The notes: generated from the sequence alone by a model not told the origin. A stretch of DNA of 64,000 nt from UBA937 sp031549725 (GCA_031549725.1 JAVBPH010000046.1:62001-126000), one strand, 5' to 3'. Positions 1-9,070 are shown, counted from the first letter of the stretch. Program-made: numbers and translations.

Positions 1-1121
1 GCGGGATTTTCCTGCAGGGTCACATTCAGAATATACCACATACAGGCATCTTCCTGATCCGCGCTGGGGGCCAGTTTCAGGGCATCCGTAAAAAATGCTG
101 CGGCTTCCTTGTAGTTCTGCCTTTGCCGTTCTATTCTTCCAATAAAATAAAGCAGCCGGTAACGGGTTTCCGGGATACGGATGGTAAAAATGGATGTCCC
201 AAATCCCGTCCCGGTCCTGAGCCAGGCCTCCCAGTCCGAAAAGAGTTTAATCCCTTCTTCCTGATACTTAGTAAACTGATAGGCCCGGCCTAAATCATGC
301 AATAAATCGATGTAAAGGAAGAATAACGACTGGTCCTGCTCCAAAACCGTTTTGAATAGGGTGATCCCTTCATTAAAAGCTGATTTTGATACGGCTATCC
401 GTCCTTCAATGGCTGTTGTTTCTGCCGCGGTCATCCATGGGGGGGGAATTTTTTGTATTTCCTGGAAAGTCCATATCCGGGCTTCATCGATGACCCCATT
501 AAAAAAATATTCCCGGATATCCTGTTTTTGGGCTTCTCCCGGTTCTTTATTGATATGAAGTCCCGCCATCAGGGAAAATCCCCGGTTCCAGGCTGAAAAA
601 TCGTCGGTACCGGGGGGCATATGGATTTCGCTGTACCTGCCTAAAACGTACAGGGCGGTATTCCTGAGAACTTCCACCGCGGAATCGGATTTTAGGGCAT
701 CGGACTGGCTTAATTTTAGAATCCTGGCGGCCAGGGCGGAATCGCTGTCTTTTTTCGTCAGTAAGGGCAGCAATTCCCTGGCGGATGCACCGCGGACCAG
801 TTTTGAGGAACCTTCCAGGGCCTGCTCAAAAAGAACCTCCGCCCGGAGCGAATCCCCCGCATCTTTGACCAGGAGCCCCGCATAAAACGGGGCTGAGGGA
901 TGGAGTTTTTTAAGCTCCGCCATTTCCGGGAGTCCCGCCTTCAATATGAAGTCAATGTCCCTGTTTTTCAGATTTTCCAGGGCCTTTTTTTGGGGAATAC
1001 CCATAACAGTACCGGAATCACATGAAGCAAGACTGTTCAAGGTTATCAGAAGCAGAAAAAGTATATGTATGGAAGGCCGTTTCGAATAACTATACTTTCT
1101 AACGGCCTTTCCGGAACCCAT
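1..1121 (-). CDS. Helical-repeat (TPR-like) lipoprotein, truncated at window edge
   Basis: Reading the minus strand from the ATG at 1121 gives an open frame of 373 codons that runs off the left edge, so only the N-terminal part is present. A hydrophobic segment followed by L-A-S-C (Cys34) marks a lipoprotein signal. The rest is alpha-helical repeat sequence of TPR/SLT superhelix type, with a recognisable TPR-like stretch (GRIERQRQNYKEAAAFF) near the visible end. A GGTGAGGAT ribosome site precedes the start. It lies 40 bases after the LysM gene on the same strand, so the two are probably co-transcribed. A soluble lytic transglycosylase is one possibility because those enzymes start with such a superhelix, but the catalytic domain would lie outside the window. 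The start is inferred from the frame, lipobox and ribosome site. Confidence 0.75.
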   Translation of the reverse strand, partial: MGSGKAVRKYSYSKRPSIHILFLLLITLNSLASCDSGTVMGIPQKKALENLKNRDIDFILKAGLPEMAELKKLHPSAPFYAGLLVKDAGDSLRAEVLFEQALEGSSKLVRGASARELLPLLTKKDSDSALAARILKLSQSDALKSDSAVEVLRNTALYVLGRYSEIHMPPGTDDFSAWNRGFSLMAGLHINKEPGEAQKQDIREYFFNGVIDEARIWTFQEIQKIPPPWMTAAETTAIEGRIAVSKSAFNEGITLFKTVLEQDQSLFFLYIDLLHDLGRAYQFTKYQEEGIKLFSDWEAWLRTGTGFGTSIFTIRIPETRYRLLYFIGRIERQRQNYKEAAAFFTDALKLAPSADQEDACMWYILNVTLQENP

Positions 1122-1161
1122 ATCCTCACCGGATCGGGTTGGATATGGGGCTGAGGGTCCC

Positions 1162-2085
1162 TTAATTCTTAGGAGGAATCCTGATGGTTGTACCCGAGAT
1201 AATAAGATCCGGGTTTTTAATGCCATTAAAACGGGCAATACGAGGATAAAGCCAAGGATTACGATAATATGCCTCCGAAATGTCCCAAAGAGTATCTCCC
1301 CAGCGGATTTTATATGCCACCCCTTCCTTGGGGATAGTCTGGGGTACATTGTATCTTGAAGCAGCGGTCTCAGTCCTGGTCCTGGGCGGTTCCGCCGGGA
1401 CTGGTTCAGCCTGTTTGGGCTGGACCGGCGGAGCCTGGATTACCGGCACATCCTTCGGCGGTTCCGGCGGCGGAGTTGAAGGCCGGGGGTCTTCCTGGGT
1501 AGTCTTTTCTGTCACCGTTGGAGTTTTGGGGGCTGTTTTGCCGGAATTGCCCCTGCCCAGGAGTATGAAGACTAAAGCTCCAATAAATACAAGTATAAGT
1601 ATACCAATAATTATCCAGATCCAGGGAAATTTTTTCCGGGAATCGGTTTCGTTTATAGCTGTGGCCCTTTCGTACAAACCCTGGGGAGGAGGTTCGGTGG
1701 AATCAATTTCAAAATCCGGAATATTGTAATCCCTGGAATCATCATCCAGGGACTGGAGGGATACGCTTAAATGATGCTGTTCGGTCCCCACGGGCGCATC
1801 CAGATCTACCGCATCCGCGGTAATTTCACCTTCCGTATTTGAGGAAATAATCAGCTCAATGGAAGGTTCTCCCTTAGGCCGGGGTTTGATATTTTCCACC
1901 ACCAGGCTGCCAATATATACCGCATCAGCCATGGTTTTGGCTGTACTTTTGTAGAGATCAATCTGGACACTTTTCTGGTCATCGTGAACAGTAGTTAGGA
2001 CAAGACGTTTTTTTACTGCAGAAGATTCTTGTAAAATGGAGTAGAAATCTCCATTAGCAATTTTTATGCCAATAGTTGCTGCCAT
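1162..2085 (-). CDS. Membrane LysM protein with Hsp70 substrate-binding-like N-terminal domain
   Basis: Protein of 307 residues. Residues 1-105 resemble the beta-sandwich peptide-binding domain of Hsp70/DnaK throughout: the segment around IGSLVVENIKPRPKGEPSIE matches the DnaK stretch IG-F-L-GI-P-P-G-PQIE, followed by a DAVDLD turn as in DnaK. No ATPase domain is present. Residues 153-177 form one membrane helix preceded by Arg-Lys-Lys, which predicts a cytoplasmic N-terminus. A Pro/Glu-rich linker (about 180-245) leads to a C-terminal LysM domain (257-304, WGDTLWDIS...NPDLIISGTTIRIP) that should bind peptidoglycan in the periplasm. The start at 2085 is chosen because AGGAG sits 7 bases upstream; a longer frame to 2121 has no such site. 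The Hsp70 assignment is my reading by eye, but it covers the whole domain. Confidence 0.85.
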   Translation of the reverse strand: MAATIGIKIANGDFYSILQESSAVKKRLVLTTVHDDQKSVQIDLYKSTAKTMADAVYIGSLVVENIKPRPKGEPSIELIISSNTEGEITADAVDLDAPVGTEQHHLSVSLQSLDDDSRDYNIPDFEIDSTEPPPQGLYERATAINETDSRKKFPWIWIIIGILILVFIGALVFILLGRGNSGKTAPKTPTVTEKTTQEDPRPSTPPPEPPKDVPVIQAPPVQPKQAEPVPAEPPRTRTETAASRYNVPQTIPKEGVAYKIRWGDTLWDISEAYYRNPWLYPRIARFNGIKNPDLIISGTTIRIPPKN

Positions 2086-2347
2086 GATCGTACTCCTTTG
2101 CTGATTAAGGCCCTTCTGCATCTCTATATAATGCTACAATACCACAAAACAGATAAAATAACAGAAGAAACTTTAAAAAAAGTATTTTTCGGAAATTACC
2201 TTATTTTTAAACTTTAGACATGGGTTGGGTATTTGTCAACCCAATTTACATGGAGAAAATGGTCCTTCATATATAAGTATATTATAGTAAATACTTTTAT
2301 CGTTTTATGCTCTTGAGCATTATCCTGCTAATACCGATAATAACAAT
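2086..2347. promoter_or_regulatory. Divergent intergenic region between LysM and TPR genes
   Basis: 262 AT-rich bases separate two divergently transcribed genes and must hold both promoters. The minus-strand gene has a clear AGGAG site. The plus-strand gene at 2348 has no evident Shine-Dalgarno sequence. I could not fix a convincing -35/-10 pair for either. Confidence 0.4.
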
Positions 2348-3733
2348 ATGAATTTGGTCCTTGGGATTTTGCTGATAATTATTGTTTTAGCTGTAATTAT
2401 TTTCCTCTTCATTTCCCTGGGCGGCAAAACCAGGGGAGGGGGCAAAAAAATAAGAGGCCGGGATGCCATCATGAGGGATGCCAACAGGCGGCTGTCCCAG
2501 AATCCCCGGGACCCCGAAGCTTTACAAGCCTTGGCGGATATATATTTCCAGGAACAAAGCTGGGATAAGGCTTATAAGACCTACGAGATGCTGATCAGTA
2601 TGGCCGGGGCAAATTCCAGCGTAAAGGAATTTGAAGCAAACCTCCGGTATGCCATGTCCGCATTAAAACTTGGTCTGCATAATGAAGCCTACAAGGGTTT
2701 TGCCGTGGCCCGTTCCTTAAGGACGGATGATTTTGAAGCGAATTATAATCTGGGTTATCTGGAATATCTGAGGAAAAATTATGAACGGGCAATTCAGCTG
2801 CTTTCCGCCGCCCGGTCAAAAGACCCGGAACATGCTCCCACGCTCCGTTATCTGGGACTTTCGTTTTTCAGGCTAAAGAAATACAAGGAAGCGGCGGCTT
2901 TTATCCGTAAAGCCATTGAACTTGCCCCGGATGATAAGGAATCCCTTTATGCTATGGCGGAATGCTATTATGAGCTGAATCAGACAGAACAGGCCCTGAG
3001 GATTTTTGGTCACCTGCGTCCGGATCCGGTATACGGACCCAATGCGTGTCTTTTTTCGGGGTCCATCAATGCAAAAATCAATCAGAATGAAAAGGCCATA
3101 GAAAATTTTGAGATTGGGTTAAAGCATCAAAATATAAAACCCGAGGTTGAACTGGAATTAAAGTACCGGCTGGCCGCGGTGTATTTGAAACAGCAGGAAA
3201 TAGGCCCTGCCATACAGTACCTCCGGGAAATTATTGGGGTGAATCCTGCGTACAAAGACGCATCGGTTCTGCTGGCAAAGTATCAGGAACTGAATACCAA
3301 CAGGAATATGCAGATTTACCTGATGGCCCCTTCCGCAGACTTTGTTGCCCTTTGCCGGAAAATTGTCATGAGTTATATCCCCAATGCCAAGATTAAGATC
3401 ACCAATATCACGGTAAATAAAAATGAATGGGCGGATTTACTGGCTGAAGTGGATACCCCCAAATGGTCCGACGTGGTAATGTTCCGGTTTATCCGGAGCC
3501 AGGGTTCGGTGGGGGAACTGGTGGTCCGGGATTTCCATTCCCATCTCAAGGAAGTTAAGGCCGGCAAGGGATACTGTATGTCCGTAGGTTCCTTCACCGA
3601 AGAAGCCAAACGGTATACCGAAGCCCGGCTTATCGACCTGATTGACCGGGACAAACTGATGGCGATTCTGAATACGGTGGATGCAAAGGCCGCCAGAATG
3701 GCCAATCCCAGTCAGGGCCAGCAGAGAAGATAA
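2348..3733 (+). CDS. Membrane-anchored TPR protein with Mrr-like C-terminal domain
   Basis: Protein of 461 residues. Residues 3-25 form an N-terminal membrane anchor. From about 45 to 315 it consists of tetratricopeptide repeats with the usual pattern of A/G, Y and P positions (for example PEALQALADIYFQEQSWDKA and PTLRYLGLSFFRLKKYKEAA). Residues about 325-445 look like the restriction-endonuclease fold of Mrr/type IV enzymes: the run GYCMSVGSFTEEAKRYTEA followed by IDLIDRDKL is typical of that family. The usual catalytic Q-x-K is not evident; FRFIRSQG occupies that region, so nuclease activity is unlikely. It probably acts as a membrane scaffold. The start has no clear ribosome site. It is convergent with rmuC. 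Confidence 0.8.
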   Translation: MNLVLGILLIIIVLAVIIFLFISLGGKTRGGGKKIRGRDAIMRDANRRLSQNPRDPEALQALADIYFQEQSWDKAYKTYEMLISMAGANSSVKEFEANLRYAMSALKLGLHNEAYKGFAVARSLRTDDFEANYNLGYLEYLRKNYERAIQLLSAARSKDPEHAPTLRYLGLSFFRLKKYKEAAAFIRKAIELAPDDKESLYAMAECYYELNQTEQALRIFGHLRPDPVYGPNACLFSGSINAKINQNEKAIENFEIGLKHQNIKPEVELELKYRLAAVYLKQQEIGPAIQYLREIIGVNPAYKDASVLLAKYQELNTNRNMQIYLMAPSADFVALCRKIVMSYIPNAKIKITNITVNKNEWADLLAEVDTPKWSDVVMFRFIRSQGSVGELVVRDFHSHLKEVKAGKGYCMSVGSFTEEAKRYTEARLIDLIDRDKLMAILNTVDAKAARMANPSQGQQRR

Positions 3734-3774
3734 TCTTCCCGAAACAACTCGGATTTTTTCTATCAGTATAGATT

Positions 3775-5019
3775 TTATTCATCTTCCAGGGAAAACCCAT
3801 CAAAATATTCCAGCTGATCCGTTTCTCCGGACGCCAGGCCCTCCGCCTGGTTCAGTTTCCTGCTGATGGTTCTGGTTTTTCTGTCTGCCATATCCACCGT
3901 GTCCGCGGCTTCCTGTAGTTTTTTCCTGGTTTTATCCAGAAGAGCCCCGAACTTTTCAAACTCGTTTTTTACCAGCCCCAGGGTCTGCCAGACTTCTCCG
4001 CTTCTCTGCTCCACCGCCAGGGTCCTGAATCCCATTTGGAGACTGTTCAGTACTGCTGAAAAATTAGTTGGCCCCGTCAGGATAATCCGGTATTTCCGCT
4101 GAAGCCCCTCCATCAGCCCCGGCCTGCCGATGCATTCCGCAAAGAGTCCCTCCGAAGCCAGGAACATGATTGCAAAGTCCGTGGTTGACGGGGGAGAGAT
4201 ATATTTATCATGAATTTCCCTGGCGGAATTTTTTATCCGCAATTCCAGGTTTTTACCCGCTTCGTCGGCCATAGCCTTGTCCCCGGTTTCCCGGGCATCC
4301 AGGAGCCGCTCATAATCTTCCTTGGGAAATTTAGCATCCACCGGCAGCCAAACCGGTTTATCAATGTTTTTACCCGGAAGCTTGATAGCCAGTTCAACCC
4401 GTTCCTGGCTCCCGGGCTTAACTGCTTCGTTTATACTGTACTGGCCGGGAACGAGAATGTCCTCCACAATGGCCATCAGTTGGACTTCTCCCCAGGTTCC
4501 CCGGTTTTTTACATTCCCCAGAAACCGTTTTAAATCGCCCACCCCCGCAGCAAGGTTCCGCATCTCCCCAAGACCTGTTTGTACCAGTTCCAGCCTTTCC
4601 CCTACCAGTTTAAAGGATTCTCCCAGCCGTTTTTCCAGGGTTTCATGGAGTTTTTCATCCACGGTTTTCCGGATATGTTCAAGCTTCTGGGAATTATCCG
4701 CCTGAATTTCCCTGAGTTTCCGGTCCACCGTTTCCCGGAGTACTTCCATCCGCCGGTCATTTCCCTGGCCGACCCGGGCCGTTTCCTCCCGCAGGGCTGC
4801 AATCTGTTCAGCCTGGGCAGCCGCGGCCCTCCGCAGGGCCAGGGCTGTTTCCTCCCGGTTCCGGGCCAGTTCTTCCCGGAGCGTCCGGTCCAGCCGGTCT
4901 ATCCCTTCGCTTAATGCCAGTAGTCTTTCATCGGAATTACCCTGTTTAGGCCGGAGAAGGACAACCAGAAAGATAATAAGGAAAATTAAAGCGCCGGAAA
5001 TAATAAATACCAGTTCCAT
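3775..5019 (-). CDS. rmuC: DNA recombination protein RmuC
   Basis: Protein of 414 residues with the RmuC family layout: an N-terminal membrane helix (residues 2-22), a long Glu/Arg/Ala-rich coiled coil (about 30-140), and the conserved RmuC domain (about 150-360) with NVKNRGTWGEVQL, LPGKNIDKPVWLPVDAKFP and the APSEGLFAE-type motif FLASEGLFAECIGRPG. In Escherichia coli RmuC limits inversions at short inverted repeats; the family is predicted to have a nuclease-like fold. Its promoter must lie in, or read through, the tandem-repeat array beginning about 18 bases upstream. Function is by family similarity. Confidence 0.93.
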   Translation of the reverse strand: MELVFIISGALIFLIIFLVVLLRPKQGNSDERLLALSEGIDRLDRTLREELARNREETALALRRAAAAQAEQIAALREETARVGQGNDRRMEVLRETVDRKLREIQADNSQKLEHIRKTVDEKLHETLEKRLGESFKLVGERLELVQTGLGEMRNLAAGVGDLKRFLGNVKNRGTWGEVQLMAIVEDILVPGQYSINEAVKPGSQERVELAIKLPGKNIDKPVWLPVDAKFPKEDYERLLDARETGDKAMADEAGKNLELRIKNSAREIHDKYISPPSTTDFAIMFLASEGLFAECIGRPGLMEGLQRKYRIILTGPTNFSAVLNSLQMGFRTLAVEQRSGEVWQTLGLVKNEFEKFGALLDKTRKKLQEAADTVDMADRKTRTISRKLNQAEGLASGETDQLEYFDGFSLEDE

Positions 5020-5036
5020 AGAGATAATTGTACACT

Positions 5037-5391
5037 AAAAAGGTATGGACGGGGAGCGTCCAGGTACATATAGCGGCGGGAACACAAAGGACGCTGAAAG
5101 TTTTCTCCTCTGTGTACATGCAACTGTTACACAGAGGAGAAAAAACTGCTCCTCGAAAAAGCATGGACGGGGAGCGTCCAGGTACATATAGCGGCGGAAA
5201 CATAGAGGCCGCTGAAAGTTTTCTCCTCTGTGCAGATACAACTGTTACACAGAGGAGAAAAAACTGCTCCTCGAAAAGGTATGGACGGGGAGCGTCCAGG
5301 TACATATAGCGGCGGAAACACAGAGGACGCTGAAAGTTTTCTCCTCTGTGTAGATACAACCATTACACAGAGGAGAAAAAACTGCTCCTCT
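5037..5391. repeat. Three tandem copies of a 118-bp repeat, each with a long hairpin
   Basis: Three units lie at about 5037-5155, 5156-5273 and 5274-5391 with only a few differences each. Every unit holds GGTATGGACGGGGAGCGTCC (GCATGG in unit 2), then TACATATAGCGGCGG, then an inverted repeat. In unit 1 the arms TTTTCTCCTCTGTGTA (5101-5116) and TACACAGAGGAGAAAA (5128-5143) are perfect complements across an 11-base loop. Short open frames here on both strands reflect the repeat only. The core ACACAGAGGAG recurs in the 21-bp array at 42.75 kb. The array sits between the divergent rmuC and nfeD-like genes. Confidence 0.9.
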
Positions 5392-5474
5392 GTGTAACAA
5401 AAATCCAGTCAAACCTGGTAAAAAAGACAGCTTCTCCCTATAGACGCCGGTCAAATATATTGTACAATTGAAAT

Positions 5475-7013
5475 ATGAATCGGTTTTTAAAGAAAAAATT
5501 GAATATTTCCATGTTGTTGGCGGTTCTTCTTCTGGTGGTTTCTGGTCTGCAGGGGAGTTTTGCAGAACCAGCGAAAAGAGTATCCGGAGGAGCTGCCTGG
5601 ATTATTCCTATTAAAGGTGATATTGAACCAGCCCTTTCGACTTTCGTCCGGCGGGAGGTGAAGGATGCTGTTTCCAAAGGGGCTAAGTATATCGTTTTTG
5701 AAATTGATACCTTCGGCGGCCGGGTGGATTCCGCTCTCCAGATTGCTTCCTTAATTATGTCCATCAAGGATGCAAGGACGATTGCCTGGGTAACCACCAG
5801 CAATGATTCCATGGGGGTAAGCTGGTCCGCGGGCGCTTTAATTGCCATGGCCTGTGAGGATATTTATATGGCCCATGGTACATCCATGGGTGCGGCCGCC
5901 CCGGTCCAGATGAGCCCGGAGGGGACAAAACCCACGGAGGAGAAAACCGTATCCGCGGTACGGTCCCAGATGGCGGCGATTGCCGAAAAAAACGGGCATC
6001 CCGTGGGAATTGCCCTGGCCATGGTTGACCAGGATGTGGAGCTTTGGGAGATCAAGGTTAACGGCGAAACCCAGGTTGCCGCTTTGGGTGAACTGGAACG
6101 GCTTGAAAAAAATACCAATCTTAAGGTGGAACGGGTCGGCATTATTTCCCCTCCGGGAAAACTGCTGTCCCTGACTGCGGGTGAAGCCTATCAATATGGT
6201 CTTTCAAAAGGTGTGATAGATGATAAAAACACCCTGATTGACCGGATTGGGTCTTCCGAAATAATGAAAGAAAGCAGCATGAGTTTTGCGGATACCCTGG
6301 TTTCCTTTCTGACTTCCGGGGTGGTGCAGGCCATTTTAATTATCATTGGGATCATCATGATATTCCTGGAAATCAATACCCCCGGATTTGGCATTCCCGG
6401 AGTTACGGCTATTGTTGCCTTCGCTGTGGTATTTGGATCTAATGCTCTGCTGGGAAATGTGGGTTCCCTGGAGATGATTCTGCTCTTTATTGGGATTGCT
6501 CTCCTGGCGGTGGAAATATTTATTATTCCGGGATTTGGCATTACCGGAATTTCCGGACTTATCCTGATCGGGGTTTCACTGCTGCTGTCCATGCAGAACT
6601 TTATTATCCCGAATTACGAATGGGAATGGGCGATTCTCGGGAGGAACGCCATGGTGGTCTCCGTGGGGATGATCCTAGCTATTGCAGGAATCGCCATCAT
6701 TGCATTGCTGGGTCCCCGGATCAGGATTTTCGATCCCCTGACATTAAAAACAGCGATTACCGGAACCGCCGGCGGGCCCGATCCGGATACTACAGCAGAT
6801 ACCGGAGCCTCCTATCCGCCGGTCGAGGACGATATGAATTTTGCGCCTCTGGTTGGGAAATCCGGCGTGGCCGAAACCACCCTCCGGCCTTCCGGCAAAG
6901 CAGCTATTGAAGGGAAAATTTATTACGTAGAATCGGAGGGTGAATTTATTGATCAGGGTGAACCGGTTACGGTGGTCCGGGTCCGGGGCAACAGGATTGT
7001 AGTGCGGTCATAG
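5475..7013 (+). CDS. NfeD-family membrane serine protease (ClpP-like domain plus NfeD OB domain)
   Basis: Protein of 512 residues with the long NfeD layout. Residues 1-32 are a signal peptide ending S-F-A. Residues about 38-260 form a ClpP-class protease domain with DTFGGRVDSALQIAS and the Ser-containing SWSAGALIAMA followed by GTSMGAAAPV. About 275-420 contains several membrane helices, and the C-terminal 60 residues form the NfeD OB-fold domain (GKSGVAETTLRPSGKAAIEG). The catalytic Lys known from archaeal homologues could not be placed with certainty. The flotillin floA follows by 56 bases, the usual partner of NfeD proteins in membrane microdomain quality control. The start follows a weak ribosome site. 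Confidence 0.9.
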   Translation: MNRFLKKKLNISMLLAVLLLVVSGLQGSFAEPAKRVSGGAAWIIPIKGDIEPALSTFVRREVKDAVSKGAKYIVFEIDTFGGRVDSALQIASLIMSIKDARTIAWVTTSNDSMGVSWSAGALIAMACEDIYMAHGTSMGAAAPVQMSPEGTKPTEEKTVSAVRSQMAAIAEKNGHPVGIALAMVDQDVELWEIKVNGETQVAALGELERLEKNTNLKVERVGIISPPGKLLSLTAGEAYQYGLSKGVIDDKNTLIDRIGSSEIMKESSMSFADTLVSFLTSGVVQAILIIIGIIMIFLEINTPGFGIPGVTAIVAFAVVFGSNALLGNVGSLEMILLFIGIALLAVEIFIIPGFGITGISGLILIGVSLLLSMQNFIIPNYEWEWAILGRNAMVVSVGMILAIAGIAIIALLGPRIRIFDPLTLKTAITGTAGGPDPDTTADTGASYPPVEDDMNFAPLVGKSGVAETTLRPSGKAAIEGKIYYVESEGEFIDQGEPVTVVRVRGNRIVVRS

Positions 7014-7069
7014 ACCGCCATATTAGATATTCTGAACTATAGGTTCGTATAAATTTCAGGAGTGTGTGT

Positions 7070-8056
7070 ATGGATATTAGGATTGCGTTGATTGTAATTG
7101 TGGCACTGGTTGCCTTGGGTTTTATCTTTTTATTCTTCCGGTTTTTTGGTTTGTGGTTCCGGGCTCTTCTTTCCGGGGCATATGTTGGCATGGGTAAACT
7201 TATTGGGATGTGGCTCCGCCATGTGAATCCCAGTGTAATTGTGGATTCCAGGATCATGCTTACAAAGGCGGGAATCGATGTTAATTCGGATATGCTCGAA
7301 ACCCACTTTCTTGCCCGGGGTGATGTTATAAAGGTTGCCCGGGCTTTGGTTGCTGCAAATAAAGCAAATATTCCCCTGCCGTTTCAGAGGGCCGCCGCCA
7401 TCGACCTGGCCGGCCGGGATGTGCTGGATGCGGTTAGAACCAGCGTTAACCCCAAGGTTATTGATTGTCCCGATTCATCCAAGGGGAAACTTACGATTGA
7501 TGCGGTGGCAAAAGATGGTATTCAGCTTCAGGTAAAAGCCAGGGTTACGGTCCGGGCAAATATTGAACGCCTGGTTGGTGGTGCTATGGAAGAAACCATT
7601 ATAGCCAGGGTTGGTGAAGGTATTGTGACCACCATCGGTTCATCCGAATCCTACAAGGCGGTTATGGAAAACCCCGACCTGATTTCAAAACGGGTTCTGG
7701 GGAAAGGCCTTGATGCGGGAACCGCCTTTGAAATTCTTTCCATTGATATTGCGGATATTGATGTAGGCGCCAACGTGGGTGCCAAACTCCAGGCAGATCA
7801 GGCCGAAGCCGACAAGCGGCGTTTCCAGGCTGAAGCTGAAAAACGCCGGGCCGCAGCCCAGGCCCAGGAACAGGAAATGCTCGCATTGGTCCAGGAAAAC
7901 CGCGCCAAGGTTGTACTAGCCGAATCGGAAATCCCCCTGGCAATCGCCGAGGCTTTCAGGAAAGGAAATCTGGGCATTATGGATTATTACCGCCTCAAAA
8001 ACATTCAGGCCGATACGGACATGAGAAGTTCCATCGGTACCGGTGATAAAAAATAA
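7070..8056 (+). CDS. floA: Flotillin-like protein FloA
   Basis: Protein of 328 residues. An N-terminal hydrophobic hairpin (about 1-48) inserts into the membrane. It is followed by a conserved SPFH-type domain (LGMWLR-type segment IGMWLRHVNPSVIVDS, then LVGGAMEETIIARVGEGIVTTIGSS) and a C-terminal Ala/Glu/Gln coiled coil (EADKRRFQAEAEKRRAAAQA) that drives oligomer assembly. FloA organises functional membrane microdomains. The ATG at 7070 is chosen because AGGAG lies 7 bases upstream; the GTG at 7064 is too close to it. The stop overlaps the next start (TAATG), so the nfeD-like gene, floA and the next gene form an operon. Confidence 0.95.
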   Translation: MDIRIALIVIVALVALGFIFLFFRFFGLWFRALLSGAYVGMGKLIGMWLRHVNPSVIVDSRIMLTKAGIDVNSDMLETHFLARGDVIKVARALVAANKANIPLPFQRAAAIDLAGRDVLDAVRTSVNPKVIDCPDSSKGKLTIDAVAKDGIQLQVKARVTVRANIERLVGGAMEETIIARVGEGIVTTIGSSESYKAVMENPDLISKRVLGKGLDAGTAFEILSIDIADIDVGANVGAKLQADQAEADKRRFQAEAEKRRAAAQAQEQEMLALVQENRAKVVLAESEIPLAIAEAFRKGNLGIMDYYRLKNIQADTDMRSSIGTGDKK

Positions 8057-8562
8057 TGGACGAGCTTCTTTATATATTGCAGCGGTATTGGTGGCTGGTT
8101 GGCCTGGTTCTCCTCCGGCTTGTATTCTCAAGTTTTGAGAAAAAAAAGAAGTCCCAGGCCAACGGTAAAACACAAAAGTCCAAGCTGCAGGAATATCTGG
8201 AAAAGATGAGGGCAGAGCTGGAACCTTCCAGCGGGCAATCATCTTATTCGAAAGCCAGGGAAGAACCCTCTTCCTATAAGGAAGAAGATTTTTACGGTGA
8301 TGATGAAAAAATGCCGCCCCGGTATGTCCCGCATTCTTCCGGAGGGGAAGCCCGGGCGTCGCATAATGTAAAAACCCTGGTGGAAGAAATAGGGGAAAAA
8401 ACTTTCGCCGAAGCGAATCAGCCCATGGAAAGTGGAATGAAACCGCAGTCCCCAGCCGGAACTGAAAAAACATCATTCCCGCAAAATTTGGATTATTTGC
8501 CGCCCCTTCAAAGGGCCATAGTATTATCCGAAATTTTAGGTCCCCCGAAGGGGTTGGATTAA
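8056..8562 (+). CDS. Small single-helix membrane protein in the floA operon
   Basis: Protein of 168 residues whose start codon shares a base with the floA stop (TAATG), implying translational coupling. Residues 4-26 form one membrane helix with aromatic edges; the remainder is charged and low in complexity (KKKKSQANGKTQKSKLQ, then an acidic Ser/Glu/Lys stretch) and looks disordered. The last 30 residues (LDYLPPLQRAIVLSEILGPP) form a compact amphipathic motif. I do not recognise a family; genes of this kind often follow floA in spirochaetes, and a role as a FloA partner is inferred only from position. Confidence 0.8.
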   Translation: MDELLYILQRYWWLVGLVLLRLVFSSFEKKKKSQANGKTQKSKLQEYLEKMRAELEPSSGQSSYSKAREEPSSYKEEDFYGDDEKMPPRYVPHSSGGEARASHNVKTLVEEIGEKTFAEANQPMESGMKPQSPAGTEKTSFPQNLDYLPPLQRAIVLSEILGPPKGLD

Positions 8563-8569
8563 TAAACGG

Positions 8570-8602
8570 AAAGCCGCAGAACGTGATTCTGCGGCTTTTT
8601 AC
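8570..8602 (+). terminator. Rho-independent terminator of the nfeD-floA operon
   Basis: AAAGCCGCAGAA (8570-8581) and TTCTGCGGCTTT (8587-8598) form a perfect 12-bp stem with a 5-base loop, followed by T residues. It lies 8 bases after the last gene of the operon. Confidence 0.9.
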
Positions 8603-8651
8603 TTTATGGCTAAGAATAAACTGTCACAAGATTGGTATGTCAGGACAAATA

Positions 8652-8900
8652 TTACTGTCCCGAGATAAGCTTCTCGTAGATTTTGTTTATCTTTTCTGCA
8701 ATGTCCTTATCCATCAATGACAGCAGGTAAATACACAATGGAACCCCTACAAACGGAAGAATGCTGAGCAGGCAGAACGCTATGGGATTCCTGCCTTTCC
8801 GCTTTGCCAAAATATAGTTAATGATCATCAGCGGTATGATGGTAAAAAGAAACGGGAAAATCATCATAAATGGTGAACCGGGATAATATGGTGGTCTCAT
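8652..8900 (-). CDS. Small membrane protein
   Basis: Protein of 82 residues starting MRPPYYPG, with two hydrophobic segments (about 11-31 and 39-58) separated by a short AKRKGRNP loop and a charged C-terminal helix (MDKDIAEKINKIYEKL). The start at 8900 follows AAAGGAG about 10 bases upstream; the longer frame to 8966 adds a basic tail without a ribosome site. It resembles small two-helix inner membrane proteins of unknown function. Confidence 0.65.
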   Translation of the reverse strand: MRPPYYPGSPFMMIFPFLFTIIPLMIINYILAKRKGRNPIAFCLLSILPFVGVPLCIYLLSLMDKDIAEKINKIYEKLISGQ

Positions 8901-9070
8901 GTCTGGAATACTCCTTTTTATTTTTAATTCTATTGTAAGTTTTGTAATTTTTCTTTGGATTGTCAATGATTTTTACGGAAGATAAACTTCTAAAAATTTC
9001 TGTTTTTAGAAATTCCCTGAAGATATGAGAATAAAATTTGGTTGTTATTATTAGGAAGGAAATCGGATTG

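Noticed and set aside
3866..4914. Plus-strand frames opposite rmuC
   Set aside because: Shadows of the RmuC coding frame.
5028..5454. Several short open frames on both strands in the 118-bp array
   Set aside because: They follow the repeat period on both strands, have no ribosome site, and the same peptides repeat with the DNA unit.
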